Shown: positions 8,788 to 18,400, numbered from the stretch's first letter. The stretch is 32,793 nt of DNA from Bordetella parapertussis (GCA_945861275.1 CAMATZ010000058.1:1-32793), one strand, 5' to 3'. A program made the numbers and translations. The notes: a model not told the origin generated them from the letters alone.

Positions 8788-8963
8788 ACCGGTGCGATCT
8801 CGTCGCTGGCAGCGAGCGCCAACGCGTTGAGCGGACGCGCGATCGCTTCAATGCGCGCAAGGTTTGCGGTCACACCGGCCACCTGCGACGGTGCGATGTC
8901 CAGCCCCGCGGCGCGTGCTGCCGCCAGTACATACGCGTCGTCGATGGGCGTGCCGGCGTTCAT
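8775..8963 (-). CDS. atzG: AtzG-like small subunit (DUF4089)
   Basis: This 62-residue helical protein is related to GatC and is typical of AtzG/HpxX (DUF4089). It stabilises and completes the active complex of the AtzE amidase. Visible family features are the helix YVLAAARAAGLDI, the NLARIEAIARPLNAL segment, and a C-terminal tail ending in EIAPVWTP, which matches the conserved ending of this family. It starts 3 bases after the stop of the binding-protein gene and overlaps atzE by 13 bases, consistent with a fixed subunit ratio. Its small size makes homology weaker than for atzE, but context is decisive. Confidence 0.85.
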   Translation of the reverse strand: MNAGTPIDDAYVLAAARAAGLDIAPSQVAGVTANLARIEAIARPLNALALAASDEIAPVWTP

Positions 8964-8966
8964 GCG

Positions 8967-10574
8967 CTACGCCTTTTCAAGGTCGCGGTAATCCGGCTGC
9001 AGGTGGAACCAGTAGGCATAGCCGCGAATGTTCTTTTGCATCGCCACGTCCATATTCGGCTGTGCGATCGGCACCCGCGGCACGTCCTCGAAAGCCATGT
9101 TGACGAAACCGTAGACGTCGTCCCGGTACTTCCTGGGGTCGGTCTCGAAGCGCGCGGCATCGATCAATTTGTCCATCGCCGGGTTTTGGTAGCTCATGGT
9201 GTTGAACACCGCGTTCTGCCCGTGGTAGCACCAGAAGAAAAAGTATTCGGGATGATTGAGCCAGCCGCCGAAGCGGTTGAGTATCAGCGGCATGTCTTTT
9301 TTCAGCAATGCCGCGCGCCAGTTGGAGCCGGGAATTTTGTTGATCGTCACCTTGATGCCGATCTGCGCCAGCGCTTCCTGAATCAGAATGCACGCCGGTT
9401 CGCTGACCGTGGCGCCGCCCAGATCGAAGGACAGCGTGGTTTCAAAGCCTGCTTCGGCGCCAGCTTCTTTCATCAGCGCTTTCGCTTTCTGGAGATTGTA
9501 GCCATAGCCGTGCGGCTGCGGCCAATTCAGATTCGACGCCTTGTTGTCTTTGTGGCCCCACATTTTGGTGGAGCGCTTGTACAGAGCGCTGTCCATGATT
9601 TTTTCGTAGGGTATGGCATAGGCCAGCGCTTGGCGCACCTTGGGGTTGTTGAACGGCGGCTTGGTGACGTTCATGCCCACATACCACAAGGCGTTCTCAA
9701 TCGGCGTGCTGGCGACGTTTACCTTGCCGCCCTGCGACATTTCAAGAAAATCCTTGGGTGGCATTTCGTAGCTCATGTCGATGTCGCCTTTTTCGAGCAA
9801 CGCCCGGCGGTTGCCTGCCGAGGGAATCTCGCGTTGCACCACGCGGCGGATTTTGGGCACGCTGCCGCTTTTCCAATCGTCGTTGCGCACGTAGATGATT
9901 TCCTGTCCGGGTTTCCACGATTCCAGCTTGTAGGCGCCGCCGCCCGCCGTATTGTTCTTGGTCCAGTTGAGGCCCCACGGGTCTTCCTTGGTCACGTTTT
10001 TCTTGACCAGTTCCGAATTGAAAATGCACGGCACCGGCACCGCAAGGTCCATCATCAACAGTTTGTCCTTGCGCAGAAAATCGACGCGTATTATGTGATC
10101 GCTAACTACTACGAACTGCTCCGGCTTTTCGAGCGAACCGGCTTTCATCTGAAACGTGGGGAAGCCGCCTACCGTCACCGCGCGGTCGAGCGACCACTTC
10201 ACATCCTTGGCCGTTACCGGCGTGCCGTCGTGAAACTTTGCGTCCTTGCGCAGCCTGAAAATGACCGACATGCCGTCGGCGGCGATTTGCCACGATTCCG
10301 CCAGTTCCGGTTCGAGCTTGGTGTAGTCGTAGGTCAGCGCGCCGTTGGGCAGTTTTTTCTTGCCAAAAGTCATCAGGCGGTCGTAACACAGCCACGACAC
10401 GCCGTAGGCGGGCCGGTTGGCGCCGACGGTATGAATGTCGAGCGAATTGGGGCCGAATTCGTTGGCGACGATGAGCAATTCGCGGCGCCGGTCGCTTTGC
10501 GCCAGCGCTTCGAGTGACAGCAGCGATGTGCTTGCCATTGCGGCGGAAGTGATCAGAAATTCGCGTCGTTTCAT
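8967..10574 (-). CDS. ABC transporter substrate-binding protein, family 5 (Tat-exported)
   Basis: This 535-residue periplasmic binding protein of the oligopeptide/nickel (SBP_bac_5) class has the family landmark ELAESWQIAADG followed by KFHDGTPVTAKDVKWSLDRA near 80-125. The N-terminus MKRREFLITSAAMAS has twin arginines in an RRxFL setting and a short hydrophobic run ending at ALA, so export by the Tat system is likely. The start at 10574 has an excellent AAAGGAG 7 bases upstream. It feeds the DppBCDF-like transporter encoded in the same operon. Its position between atzF and atzG suggests the cargo is the pathway substrate rather than a peptide. Confidence 0.92.
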   Translation of the reverse strand: MKRREFLITSAAMASTSLLSLEALAQSDRRRELLIVANEFGPNSLDIHTVGANRPAYGVSWLCYDRLMTFGKKKLPNGALTYDYTKLEPELAESWQIAADGMSVIFRLRKDAKFHDGTPVTAKDVKWSLDRAVTVGGFPTFQMKAGSLEKPEQFVVVSDHIIRVDFLRKDKLLMMDLAVPVPCIFNSELVKKNVTKEDPWGLNWTKNNTAGGGAYKLESWKPGQEIIYVRNDDWKSGSVPKIRRVVQREIPSAGNRRALLEKGDIDMSYEMPPKDFLEMSQGGKVNVASTPIENALWYVGMNVTKPPFNNPKVRQALAYAIPYEKIMDSALYKRSTKMWGHKDNKASNLNWPQPHGYGYNLQKAKALMKEAGAEAGFETTLSFDLGGATVSEPACILIQEALAQIGIKVTINKIPGSNWRAALLKKDMPLILNRFGGWLNHPEYFFFWCYHGQNAVFNTMSYQNPAMDKLIDAARFETDPRKYRDDVYGFVNMAFEDVPRVPIAQPNMDVAMQKNIRGYAYWFHLQPDYRDLEKA

Positions 10575-10629
10575 ATTACTACTCCTTTGTATAAAGTTGT
10601 TTAAATTCAAACCGATAGATAAAAAAGTG

Positions 10630-12450
10630 TCACTCAGACGCCGCGCCTGAACGGGAGCGCACGAAGTTGCGCCAGCCACCCATGGCACTGATGTCTTCGC
10701 ACCCGGCAACCGCGTAGTGTTCGCACAAAAAGCCCTGCACAGTTTCACCGTCCTCCAGCGTGAGTGTGCCCACGCCCAGCGGCGCCGGGATGCCCGCGAC
10801 AAACGTACCGAAATGGCGCGACGGCATTGCCCATACTTCAATGTCCACACTGCTGCCGGAACTGTTGTCGTCTACATGCAGCAGACCCGGCTTGGGCGGC
10901 GTGGTGCTGTTGAGCGCGTATAAACGGTAGATCGGCGCGGTGCGCGTTGCACGCAACAGCCGCGCGCCGCGCGCAGTCAATTCGTGATTAAGCGGCATGC
11001 CGGTAAGATGCGCGCCAACCACGGCGACGCTTACCATGGCGGATGCGTCGCGTTCTGGTGCGCGCATCGGGTGATTGCAGTCGGGCTCGGCGTTAAAGCG
11101 CGCCGCGAGTGCGGCTAGCGCACGATCAGAGAACGCGGGCCCGATCAGGGTTATGCCGAACGGCAGGCCGTCGACGCGAAATCCGGCAGGCACGGTGATC
11201 GCGGCGAGGTCGAGAAGGTTGACGAAATTCGTGTAATGGCCCAAGCGGGCATTGAGCGCGTACGGCTCTGCTTCCACTTCGGCCAGCGTATAGATGGTGG
11301 GCGCGCCCGGCACCAGCAACACGTCTGCCGTGTCCCATACCGCTTCGGTTTGGCGTGTCAACGCGGCCAGCCGGTGCTGTGCACGGAACGCTTGCGCTGC
11401 GGTGTAGGCTTTGCCCGACTCGATCACGCGCTTGGTCACCGGATGCACGGCGTCGGGCTGCTCCGCTATGAATGATTCCAGTTGCGCCGTGCGTTCTGCG
11501 ATCCACGGGCCGTTGTAGAGCAATTCCTGGGCGGCGTAAAACGCGCTGAAGTCAACTTCGATACGCGTGCCGCCCAAGGCGATAAGCCGCTGCGCCGCCT
11601 GCTCGAACAGCCGCGCATATTCGGCGTCGCCAAAAAATTCGAGTTGACCGGCGCGTGGCACGGCAAATCGAAATTGCGCTGCCGAAAACGACGGCGGCGC
11701 GCCGGCGCGGCGGGAATAAGGATCTGCGGAGTCGTATCCTTCCAGGGTGTCGAGCACCCGCAGCGCGTCAGCGCACGACAGCGCGAACACCGACACGCAG
11801 TCCAGCGAACGGCAGGCCGGCACCACGCCGGTAGTGCTGACGAGGCCGCACGTGGGCTTCAAGCCCACGATGTTGTTAAACGCCGCGGGCACGCGCCCCG
11901 AGCCGGCGGTGTCGGTGCCCAGTGCAAAGCTCACCAGGCCCGACGCAACAGCCACAGCCGAACCCGAACTGGAGCCGCCGGATATATAGCGCGCATCGAA
12001 GACATTACGGCAAGCACCATAAGGAGAACGGGTACCGACAAGGCCGGTGGCGAACTGGTCGAGGTTGGTCTTGCCGATCAATAGCGCACCCGCGGCGAGC
12101 AAGCGCTTAACCACCGTTGCATCGGCGCCCGGCACATAAGCGAAATCGGGGCAGCCCGCCGTGGTAGGCAGGCCGGCAGCATCGATGTTGTCCTTGATTG
12201 CAAAGGGAATACCGTAGAGCGGCAGGTGTGCACCCCCTGCGTGATTTGTTCTATCTGCGCGCGCTGCCTCAACCGCTGCTGCCCGCTCGAGCAGGCGCTC
12301 GCGCGGCTCCACATGAATCCACACCGGATTGGCGTTGCCTGCCGCTTCGATCCTGTCGCAGATATCATTGACCACTTGCGCAGGCGTAAGCGCACCCGTC
12401 GCGTAGGCATGCGCAAGTGACCCGATATCGAGACTGTAGGTAGAAGGCAT
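10630..12450 (-). CDS. atzF: Allophanate hydrolase
   Basis: This 606-residue two-domain enzyme splits allophanate to ammonia and CO2. The N-terminal amidase domain has the triad K86 (FAIKDNID), S160 (ISGGSSSGS) and S184 (GTDTAGSGR), spaced as in known allophanate hydrolases. The C-terminal domain (about 455-606, from VSVAVVGAHLTGMPLN) is the typical AtzF extension that completes the decarboxylating half-reaction in related enzymes. Total length matches the family. ATG 12450 is preferred over an upstream in-frame start because similarity begins at STYSLDIGSL. It is the first gene of the operon, with the binding-protein gene 55 bases downstream. No urea carboxylase is encoded nearby, which argues for the Atz-type route. 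Confidence 0.93.
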   Translation of the reverse strand: MPSTYSLDIGSLAHAYATGALTPAQVVNDICDRIEAAGNANPVWIHVEPRERLLERAAAVEAARADRTNHAGGAHLPLYGIPFAIKDNIDAAGLPTTAGCPDFAYVPGADATVVKRLLAAGALLIGKTNLDQFATGLVGTRSPYGACRNVFDARYISGGSSSGSAVAVASGLVSFALGTDTAGSGRVPAAFNNIVGLKPTCGLVSTTGVVPACRSLDCVSVFALSCADALRVLDTLEGYDSADPYSRRAGAPPSFSAAQFRFAVPRAGQLEFFGDAEYARLFEQAAQRLIALGGTRIEVDFSAFYAAQELLYNGPWIAERTAQLESFIAEQPDAVHPVTKRVIESGKAYTAAQAFRAQHRLAALTRQTEAVWDTADVLLVPGAPTIYTLAEVEAEPYALNARLGHYTNFVNLLDLAAITVPAGFRVDGLPFGITLIGPAFSDRALAALAARFNAEPDCNHPMRAPERDASAMVSVAVVGAHLTGMPLNHELTARGARLLRATRTAPIYRLYALNSTTPPKPGLLHVDDNSSGSSVDIEVWAMPSRHFGTFVAGIPAPLGVGTLTLEDGETVQGFLCEHYAVAGCEDISAMGGWRNFVRSRSGAASE

Positions 12451-12463
12451 TGCTGGGTGATCC

Positions 12464-12475
12464 GTTGTATACAAC
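12464..12475. promoter_or_regulatory. Perfect 12-bp palindrome, candidate GntR/FCD operator
   Basis: The sequence GTTGTATACAAC is a perfect palindrome 13 bases upstream of the atzF start codon. It is followed at once by a second partial copy (GTTGTAC, 12476-12482). TTGTATACAA-type sites fit the pattern bound by FadR/FCD regulators, and one is encoded at the end of this operon. Binding here would block transcription or initiation of the operon. The link is inferred; a weaker likeness (TTGTATAAAG, 10587-10596) lies before the binding-protein gene. Confidence 0.6.
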
Positions 12476-12707
12476 GTTGTACTCAGCAAATCCCGTGCCA
12501 GCATTGCTTTTGCCCTGCGGCGTGCATTACCCACTGATTTTATGGATATAATTTTTTGCGCTTGGCACCGCATCGCGCATGTTCGCACCGATGCGGTGCG
12601 CATTGTGCTGCGATGGTGCGGAGCAGAAGACGGCCGCGGCGGCAGCGTACCTGGATGCGATATCCGTTTAAACTCGTTAGCTCATCTGCACACAAATCCA
12701 AAGCCTT

Positions 12708-14990
12708 ATGGACGAACAAATCAGAAAAGCCGCGCTCGATTACCATCGGTTTCCCACGCCGGGCAAGATATCCATCGCACCGACCAAAGGGTTGGTGAAT
12801 CAGCGCGATCTCGCGCTGGCGTATACGCCCGGTGTTGCAGCGGCATGCGAGGCCATCGTTGCCGACCCTGCCGAGGCGCGCAACCTGACTTCACGCGGCA
12901 ATCTGGTGGGGGTGATCACCAACGGCACCGCAGTGCTGGGTCTGGGGGCGATAGGCCCGCTGGCGGCCAAGCCGGTGATGGAAGGCAAGGCGGTGTTGTT
13001 CAAGAAGTTCGCGGGCATTGATGTGTTCGACATCGAAGTCAATGAACGCGATCCGTTAAAGCTGGTCGAAATTATCGCCGCGCTGGAGCCGACGTTCGGC
13101 GGCATCAATCTCGAAGACATCAAGGCGCCGGAGTGTTTTATCGTCGAGCGTGCTTTGCGTTCGCGCATGAAAATTCCGGTGTTTCACGACGATCAGCACG
13201 GCACCGCAATTACCGTGGGCGCGGCGATAATTAATGGCCTCAAGGTGGTCGGCAAGGATATCGGCAGTATCAAGCTGGTGGTGTCGGGTGCGGGCGCGGC
13301 GGCACTGGCGTGCCTGGGCTTGCTGGTGAAACTGGGCGTGCGCCCGGAAAACATCATCGTCACGGACATCAAAGGCGTGGTGTACCAGGGCCGTATCGAG
13401 GAGATGGACCCGGACAAAGCGGTGTATGCGATCGACACCGGCGCGCGCACGCTGGGCGAAGTGATCGAAGGCGCGGACGTGTTCCTTGGGGTGTCGGCGG
13501 GCGGGGTGTTGAAGCAGGAGATGGTGCGCAGGATGGCGCCGAGGCCGCTGATACTGGCGCTGGCCAATCCCGAGCCGGAAATTTTGCCGGAGCTGGTGCG
13601 CGAGGTGCGGCCCGACGCGGTGATCGCCACGGGACGTTCCGATTATCCGAATCAAGTGAACAACGTGCTGTGTTTTCCGTTTGTGTTTCGCGGTGCACTG
13701 GATGCGGGTGCGACCACGATTACCACGGAGATGGAGTTGGCGGCGGTGCGCGCCATCGCCGAGCTCGCGCAAGCCGTGCAGTCCGACATGGTGGCGGCGG
13801 CCTATGGCGAGCAGCAGCAGCCGTTTGGCCCTGAATACATTATTCCGCGCCCGTTCGATCCGCGCCTGATAGCGCAGATTGCGCCCGCCGTTGCCAGGGC
13901 CGCCATGGACAGCGGCGTGGCGACACGGCCGATCGCCGATTTTGACGCCTATCGCGAACGACTCAATCAGTTTGTCTATCAGTCGGGCCAGATCATGCGG
14001 CCGCTGTTCGCAGCGGCGAAAAAAGCGCCCCGGCGCGTGGTGTATGCCGAGGGCGAGGAAGAGCGTTTCCTGCACGCGGCGCAACTGGTGGTGGACGAAG
14101 GCATTGCGCGGCCGGTGCTGATCGGCCGCCCGCACGTCATCGACGCGCGCATCGAACGGCTGGGCCTGCGTTTGCGGCGCAACCAGCATTTTGATGTGGT
14201 CGATCCTGGCAACGACCCGCGTTACCGCGAATATTGGAGTGAATATTACCGGCTCACGCAACGCCAGGGCGTATCCATCGAACTTGCCAAGCTCGACATG
14301 CGGCGCTTGCCGACGCTGATCGGCGCCATGCTGGTACATAAGGGCGCGGCGGATGCGATGCTGTGCGGCATCCTCGGCCAGTACAGCCGCCACCTGCGCT
14401 ATATCGATCGCGTCATCGGCAAGCGCGCGGGTGTAAACCATTATTCGGCAATGAACGCGCTGCTGCTGCCCAAGGGTACGGTGTTCATCTGCGACACCTA
14501 CGTCACGTTCGACCCCAGCGCCGCGCAAATCGCTGAATCCGCCATCCTTGCGGCGGAGGAAATCCGCCGCTTTGGCATCACCCCCAAAGCGGCTATGCTG
14601 TCGCATTCGGCCTTCGGCGGCGGCGATACGCCCACCGCAACTAAAATGCGCGCCGCGCTTGAACTCGTCAATCAGCTGGCGCCCAACCTTGAAATCGATG
14701 GCGAGATGCAGGGTGACATGGCGCTGTCGGAGGAAATTCGCAGCCGCGCGCTGCCGGGTAATCGACTCAAGGGACAGGCCAATCTGCTGGTGATGCCCAA
14801 TCTCGACGCCGCGAATATTTCGTTTAATCTGCTCAAGGCCGCCGCAGGGGATGGCATTACCGTGGGCCCGATACTGCTGGGCGCGGCGAAACCCGTGCAT
14901 ATCATCACGCCCTCTTCGACGGTGCGGCGTATAGTCAATATGACGGCGTTGATCGTGGTGGATGCCGGGGCGCAGCGGACTTTATTGTGA
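12708..14990 (+). CDS. maeB: NADP-dependent malic enzyme, MaeB type
   Basis: This 760-residue cytoplasmic enzyme converts malate to pyruvate and CO2 with NADP. The malic domain shows Y39 in AYTPGV, K94 in EGKAVLFK, and the metal ligands E136-D137 and D162 in [10 protein letters not shown]. The nucleotide-binding GAGAAA is at 195-200. From about residue 430 it continues as a phosphotransacetylase-like domain (ending near [16 protein letters not shown]), usual in the long MaeB form, where that part is regulatory rather than catalytic. A TATAAT at 12547-12552 is a possible -10 element, but no good -35 was seen. fumC follows 80 bases downstream, pairing C4-acid enzymes. Confidence 0.96.
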   Translation: MDEQIRKAALDYHRFPTPGKISIAPTKGLVNQRDLALAYTPGVAAACEAIVADPAEARNLTSRGNLVGVITNGTAVLGLGAIGPLAAKPVMEGKAVLFKKFAGIDVFDIEVNERDPLKLVEIIAALEPTFGGINLEDIKAPECFIVERALRSRMKIPVFHDDQHGTAITVGAAIINGLKVVGKDIGSIKLVVSGAGAAALACLGLLVKLGVRPENIIVTDIKGVVYQGRIEEMDPDKAVYAIDTGARTLGEVIEGADVFLGVSAGGVLKQEMVRRMAPRPLILALANPEPEILPELVREVRPDAVIATGRSDYPNQVNNVLCFPFVFRGALDAGATTITTEMELAAVRAIAELAQAVQSDMVAAAYGEQQQPFGPEYIIPRPFDPRLIAQIAPAVARAAMDSGVATRPIADFDAYRERLNQFVYQSGQIMRPLFAAAKKAPRRVVYAEGEEERFLHAAQLVVDEGIARPVLIGRPHVIDARIERLGLRLRRNQHFDVVDPGNDPRYREYWSEYYRLTQRQGVSIELAKLDMRRLPTLIGAMLVHKGAADAMLCGILGQYSRHLRYIDRVIGKRAGVNHYSAMNALLLPKGTVFICDTYVTFDPSAAQIAESAILAAEEIRRFGITPKAAMLSHSAFGGGDTPTATKMRAALELVNQLAPNLEIDGEMQGDMALSEEIRSRALPGNRLKGQANLLVMPNLDAANISFNLLKAAAGDGITVGPILLGAAKPVHIITPSSTVRRIVNMTALIVVDAGAQRTLL

Positions 14991-15049
14991 AGAGTGAAGA
15001 GTGAAGGGTGAAGAGGCGCCCCATTCACTCTTCACCCTTCCCTGTTCAC
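14988..15049. repeat. Inverted tandem-repeat tract between maeB and fumC
   Basis: The left part (14988-15014) consists of GTGAAGA and GTGAAGG units and overlaps the maeB stop. The right part (15024-15049) consists of the reverse-complement units TTCACTC and TTCACCC. The two can fold into a hairpin in the fumC leader, with its base 21 bases before the start codon. The same right-hand units occur before the aldolase gene at 158-186. Confidence 0.7.
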
Positions 15050-15070
15050 GCTTTTTATCCAGGAACATCC

Positions 15071-16492
15071 ATGACCCAAAAAACCACCCGCACCGAACAC
15101 GACACCATGGGCGACATCGCCGTCGCCAACGACAAGCTGTGGGGCGCGCAGACCGAGCGCAGCCTGCATCACTTTCACTTTCCCGGCGAGACCATGCCGC
15201 ACGACGTGGTGATGGCGCAGGTGATGGTGAAAAAAGCCGCTGCGCTGACCAACATGTCACTCGGCGTGCTGGATCGCAAAAAAGGTGACGCCATCGTCAA
15301 GGCCGCTGACGAGGCGCTGGCCGGCAAACTCGATGCGCATTTTCCGTTGGTGGTATGGCAAACCGGCTCCGGCACGCAGACCAATATGAACGTCAACGAG
15401 GTATTGGCGAATCGCGCATCGGAAATTCTGGGCGGCAAGCGCGGCATGACGCGGCTAGTGCACGAGAACGACGACGTGAACAAAGGTCAATCGTCGAACG
15501 ACACTTTCCCCACGGCAATGCACGTGGCAGGGGTGATCGCGCTGGAGCGGCAACTTAAACCCGCGGTCAAAAAACTGCGTGATACGCTGCATAAAAAAGC
15601 CAATAAGTTCATGCACATCGTGAAGATCGGCCGCACCCACCTGCAAGACGCAACGCCGCTCACGCTGGGGCAGGAATTTTCCGGTTACGTGGCGCAACTC
15701 GACCATGGCCTGAAGCACGTGCAGGCGGCGCTGCCGCATCTGTGCGAACTCGCGCTGGGCGGCACGGCGGTGGGCACAGGGCTGAATGCGCACCCGAAGT
15801 TCGCCAAGGATGTCGCGGCGCAGCTCAAAAAACTCACCGGCCTGCCGTTTATCACTGCGCCCAACAAGTTTGAGGCGCTGGGCTCGTGCGACGGTGTGGT
15901 GCATGCGCATGGCGCGCTCAAAACACTGGCGGCATCGCTGATGAAAATCGCCAATGATATCCGCTGGCTGTCGAGCGGCCCGCGTTGCGGTATTGCGGAG
16001 ATCGTCATTCCCGAAAATGAGCCGGGCAGTTCCATCATGCCGGGCAAGGTGAATCCCACGCAATCCGAATCGATGACCATGGTGTGTTGTCAGGTGTTCG
16101 GCAACGACACCGCGATCAATGTCGGTGGTTCGATGGGCAATTTCGAGTTGAATGTGTTTCGTCCGATGGTGATTCGCAACTTCATGCACAGCGCGAGCCT
16201 GCTCACGCACGCCTGCCGCAACTTTGATGAACATTGCGCGCAGGGGATCGAGCCTGACCTGGCGCGCATCGACCAACTCATGCGCGAGTCGTTGATGCTG
16301 GTGACGGCGTTGAATCCGCACATCGGTTATGCCAATGCGGCTGCCATAGCCAAGAACGCGCACAAAAAAGGCCTGACGTTGAAAGCGTCGGCGATCGCGA
16401 TGGGCCATGTCACAGCCGAGCAGTTCGACCAGTGGGTGCGGCCGGAGGATATGGTGGGGATTAAGCTGAAGACGGGTAAAGTGAAGAAGTAA
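15071..16492 (+). CDS. fumC: Class II fumarate hydratase
   Basis: This 473-residue enzyme interconverts fumarate and malate in the citric acid cycle without an Fe-S cluster. It shows the class II landmarks [13 protein letters not shown], the catalytic histidine region [11 protein letters not shown], and the superfamily signature [10 protein letters not shown] near residues 320-329, with the active serine in the mobile loop. ATG 15071 is chosen because AGGA lies 7 bases upstream and the N-terminus [11 protein letters not shown] matches the family. The longer frame from 15008 would translate repeat sequence. The Bug-type binding protein gene begins 5 bases after the stop. Confidence 0.96.
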   Translation: MTQKTTRTEHDTMGDIAVANDKLWGAQTERSLHHFHFPGETMPHDVVMAQVMVKKAAALTNMSLGVLDRKKGDAIVKAADEALAGKLDAHFPLVVWQTGSGTQTNMNVNEVLANRASEILGGKRGMTRLVHENDDVNKGQSSNDTFPTAMHVAGVIALERQLKPAVKKLRDTLHKKANKFMHIVKIGRTHLQDATPLTLGQEFSGYVAQLDHGLKHVQAALPHLCELALGGTAVGTGLNAHPKFAKDVAAQLKKLTGLPFITAPNKFEALGSCDGVVHAHGALKTLAASLMKIANDIRWLSSGPRCGIAEIVIPENEPGSSIMPGKVNPTQSESMTMVCCQVFGNDTAINVGGSMGNFELNVFRPMVIRNFMHSASLLTHACRNFDEHCAQGIEPDLARIDQLMRESLMLVTALNPHIGYANAAAIAKNAHKKGLTLKASAIAMGHVTAEQFDQWVRPEDMVGIKLKTGKVKK

Positions 16493-16497
16493 AGCGA

Positions 16498-17490
16498 ATG
16501 CCATTGAACTCAAAGAGGACTACGCTGCGTATTGCACTGGGCGTGTGCGCTTGTGCGCTATCAGGTAACACTGCCCACGCGCAGCCCGCCGACCCCTACC
16601 CCTCCAAACCGGTGCGCGTGATCGTTGGTCTCGCTCCTGGCGGCGGCACTGACATCATCGCGCGCCTGCTGACGCAAAAAATGAGCGACAATCTCAAACG
16701 CTCATTCATTGTTGAAAACCGCACCGGTGCAGGCGGCACATTGTCTTATGCGCTGGTGGCAAAGTCTGCGCCGGATGGTTATACGCTGCTGGCGGTAGCC
16801 AGCGGCTATGCCATCTCGCCGGCGGTGTACCCTAAACTCAGTTACGACCCGATCAAGGATTTCACGCCTATTTCCGTGGTGGTGCAGGCGCCTATCCTGC
16901 TGATGGTGCATCCGGCGCTGCCGGCGCGTTCGGTGCAGGATTTGCTCGCGCTGGCGCGCAGCCCGCGTGCGCGGCTTGATGCGGCGTCTGCGGGGCACGG
17001 CACCTCGAACCATCTGGCACTGGAACTTTTCAACAACCTGGCCGGGGTGAAAATCGCGCATGTGCCGTACAAGGGCACCGGGCAGGCGCTGGTGGATTTG
17101 ATGGCGGGGCAGGTGCAGGTGATGTTCGGCAACATTTTATCGTCGCTGCAATACGTCCGCATCGGCAGGATACGCGCGCTGGCGGTCACCAGCGTCAAAC
17201 GCTCAAGCGTGATGCCTGATTTGCCTACCGTGATCGAGTCCGGTGTGCCCGGCTATGAAACGACGACCTGGCACGGCTGGCTTGGTCCAGCGGGCCTGCC
17301 CCCGGAGTTGGTGGCGAAACTCAATGCCGAACTCGCGCGCGCTGTGCGCTCACGCGAAGTCATGGAAAAACTGAGCGACGATGGCGGCGAGCCGGTTGCG
17401 GGTTCGCCGGAGCATTTCAGAAGTTATCTCGCCACCGAACTCGCGCGCTGGCGCAAGGTAGTGCGCGACGCGGGGATACGCGTGGAGTAG
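16498..17490 (+). CDS. Bug-family tripartite tricarboxylate transporter binding protein
   Basis: This 330-residue periplasmic solute-binding protein has a Sec signal peptide (hydrophobic stretch 10-23, cleavage probably after AHA). Bug hallmarks are YPSKPVRVIVGLAPGGGTDI, IVENRTGAGGTL, APDGYTLL, the HVPYKGTGQALVDLMAGQV stretch and LPTVIESGVPGYE. Such proteins bind carboxylates and normally deliver them to TctA/TctB, which are not encoded in this window; orphan Bug genes are common in Burkholderiales. It lies 5 bases after fumC and may be co-transcribed, so a dicarboxylate ligand is a reasonable guess. It converges on the thioesterase gene with a 12-base gap. Confidence 0.93.
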   Translation: MPLNSKRTTLRIALGVCACALSGNTAHAQPADPYPSKPVRVIVGLAPGGGTDIIARLLTQKMSDNLKRSFIVENRTGAGGTLSYALVAKSAPDGYTLLAVASGYAISPAVYPKLSYDPIKDFTPISVVVQAPILLMVHPALPARSVQDLLALARSPRARLDAASAGHGTSNHLALELFNNLAGVKIAHVPYKGTGQALVDLMAGQVQVMFGNILSSLQYVRIGRIRALAVTSVKRSSVMPDLPTVIESGVPGYETTTWHGWLGPAGLPPELVAKLNAELARAVRSREVMEKLSDDGGEPVAGSPEHFRSYLATELARWRKVVRDAGIRVE

Positions 17491-17502
17491 GCCTGGCGCG
17501 TA

Positions 17503-17934
17503 TCAGAGTGCTGCCAGTTTACGCACCGCATCCGGTAGCGCAAGCGGCCGCTGTGTAGCGGAATCAACCCACACCGAAACGCCGTAACCTTCCGCCGCAA
17601 GGGTGTCGTCGCTGCGCAGCAAATAATGTGTGCGCACGCTGCTCCTGCCCATGCGCCCCAGATAAATTTCAACCGTAACCGCGCCGGGGTAACGCAGCGG
17701 CGCGCGATAGGAGCATGCTGACGCAGCGAGCACCGGTACCGGCGCAGGCGGAGTCATCGCCAGCCCCAGTGTATGCACCCAGCGCATGCGCGCTTCTTCC
17801 ATATAGCGATAGTACTCGGTGTTGTTGACGCGGCCATCGGCGTCCATATCCGCAAAGCGCAACGGCAGTTCGCAGCGGAATACCAGCGGCCACGCGGTTT
17901 GCACCGCGATCTCGTTTTGCGAAACTTCAATCAT
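17503..17934 (-). CDS. Acyl-CoA thioesterase, hotdog fold (4HBT/YbgC-FadM-like)
   Basis: This 143-residue cytoplasmic hotdog protein has the active-site segment RFADMDADGRVNN (26-38) followed by YYRYMEEARMRW, the usual Asp-containing helix start of 4-hydroxybenzoyl-CoA thioesterase-like enzymes. It probably hydrolyses an acyl-CoA to release CoA. Substrate length or type cannot be told. It is a single minus-strand gene, convergent with the Bug gene. The 126 bases upstream contain an AT-rich stretch (17942-17975) that could hold its promoter, and then the terminator of the next minus-strand gene. Confidence 0.85.
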   Translation of the reverse strand: MIEVSQNEIAVQTAWPLVFRCELPLRFADMDADGRVNNTEYYRYMEEARMRWVHTLGLAMTPPAPVPVLAASACSYRAPLRYPGAVTVEIYLGRMGRSSVRTHYLLRSDDTLAAEGYGVSVWVDSATQRPLALPDAVRKLAAL

Positions 17935-18012
17935 CAGCGTCTATGAAAAAATATTAATAAAAACAAATACTTACATCATTGTCGCGATTGTCGGTCACGG
18001 CACAACCCAAAA

Positions 18013-18039
18013 AAAATCCCCCGTGCTGCGGGGGATTTT
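18013..18039 (-). terminator. Rho-independent terminator of the small secreted protein gene
   Basis: AAAATCCCCC (18013-18022) pairs with GGGGGATTTT (18030-18039). An extra G-C pair closes a 5-base loop, giving an 11-bp stem. On the minus strand it is followed by a run of Ts (complement of 18009-18016), so it terminates transcription arriving from 18061. Confidence 0.85.
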
Positions 18040-18060
18040 GGCGCATGGCCCGCGTGCGGA

Positions 18061-18306
18061 TCAAATGCCCAGTATCTTCATCGCTTTGGCGAGCGTGTCA
18101 ACGGAATCCTGATGCTTGCCTGCCTTGTGCGATGCTTCGCCATCGGCGCGATACTTTTTCACGTCGGCCATCTGCGCTGCGCTTAGCTTCGGATTAGCCG
18201 CCAGCGCGGCGTCGATTTTTTTCATGTCGGCGGGGCAGTGCATCGCCATCGCCGCGCCACTGACCAATACCAATGCCGCCGCCGTTACGATTTGCTTCAG
18301 TTTCAT
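18061..18306 (-). CDS. Small secreted protein of unknown function
   Basis: This 81-residue protein has a clear Sec signal peptide (MKLKQIVTAAALVLVSGAAMA, cleavage after AMA). The mature part is short, lysine-rich and helical, begins MHCPADMKKIDAAL and ends TLAKAMKILGI. The single Cys is three residues into the mature chain, but the preceding sequence is not a lipobox. The start has GGAGG 7 bases upstream. It has its own promoter-like motif (18372-18400) and a strong terminator, so it is a well-expressed single-gene unit. Similar small proteins appear to be common in betaproteobacteria, but I know of no function. Confidence 0.85.
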   Translation of the reverse strand: MKLKQIVTAAALVLVSGAAMAMHCPADMKKIDAALAANPKLSAAQMADVKKYRADGEASHKAGKHQDSVDTLAKAMKILGI

Positions 18307-18371
18307 GGGATATCCTCCAGGTTATTTGAGCCGCAACTAACGCATAGACCACGATCGGCGGCTACAAAGAT

Positions 18372-18400
18372 AGTGTAATCCAGCTTCACGCACCGCTCAA
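18372..18400 (-). promoter_or_regulatory. Sigma-70-like promoter for the small secreted protein
   Basis: On the minus strand TTGAGC (18395-18400) is followed after exactly 17 bases by TACACT (18372-18377). This lies about 65 bases upstream of the start codon at 18306. Spacing and both hexamers fit a housekeeping promoter. Confidence 0.55.

Noticed and set aside
8727-10517. 596-codon plus-strand frame opposite the binding protein
   Set aside because: It is antisense to a clearly recognised family 5 binding protein and shows no motifs of its own.
13056-14900. 614-codon open frame opposite maeB
   Set aside because: The His/Arg-rich translation mirrors the maeB codons; maeB has full domain support on the other strand.
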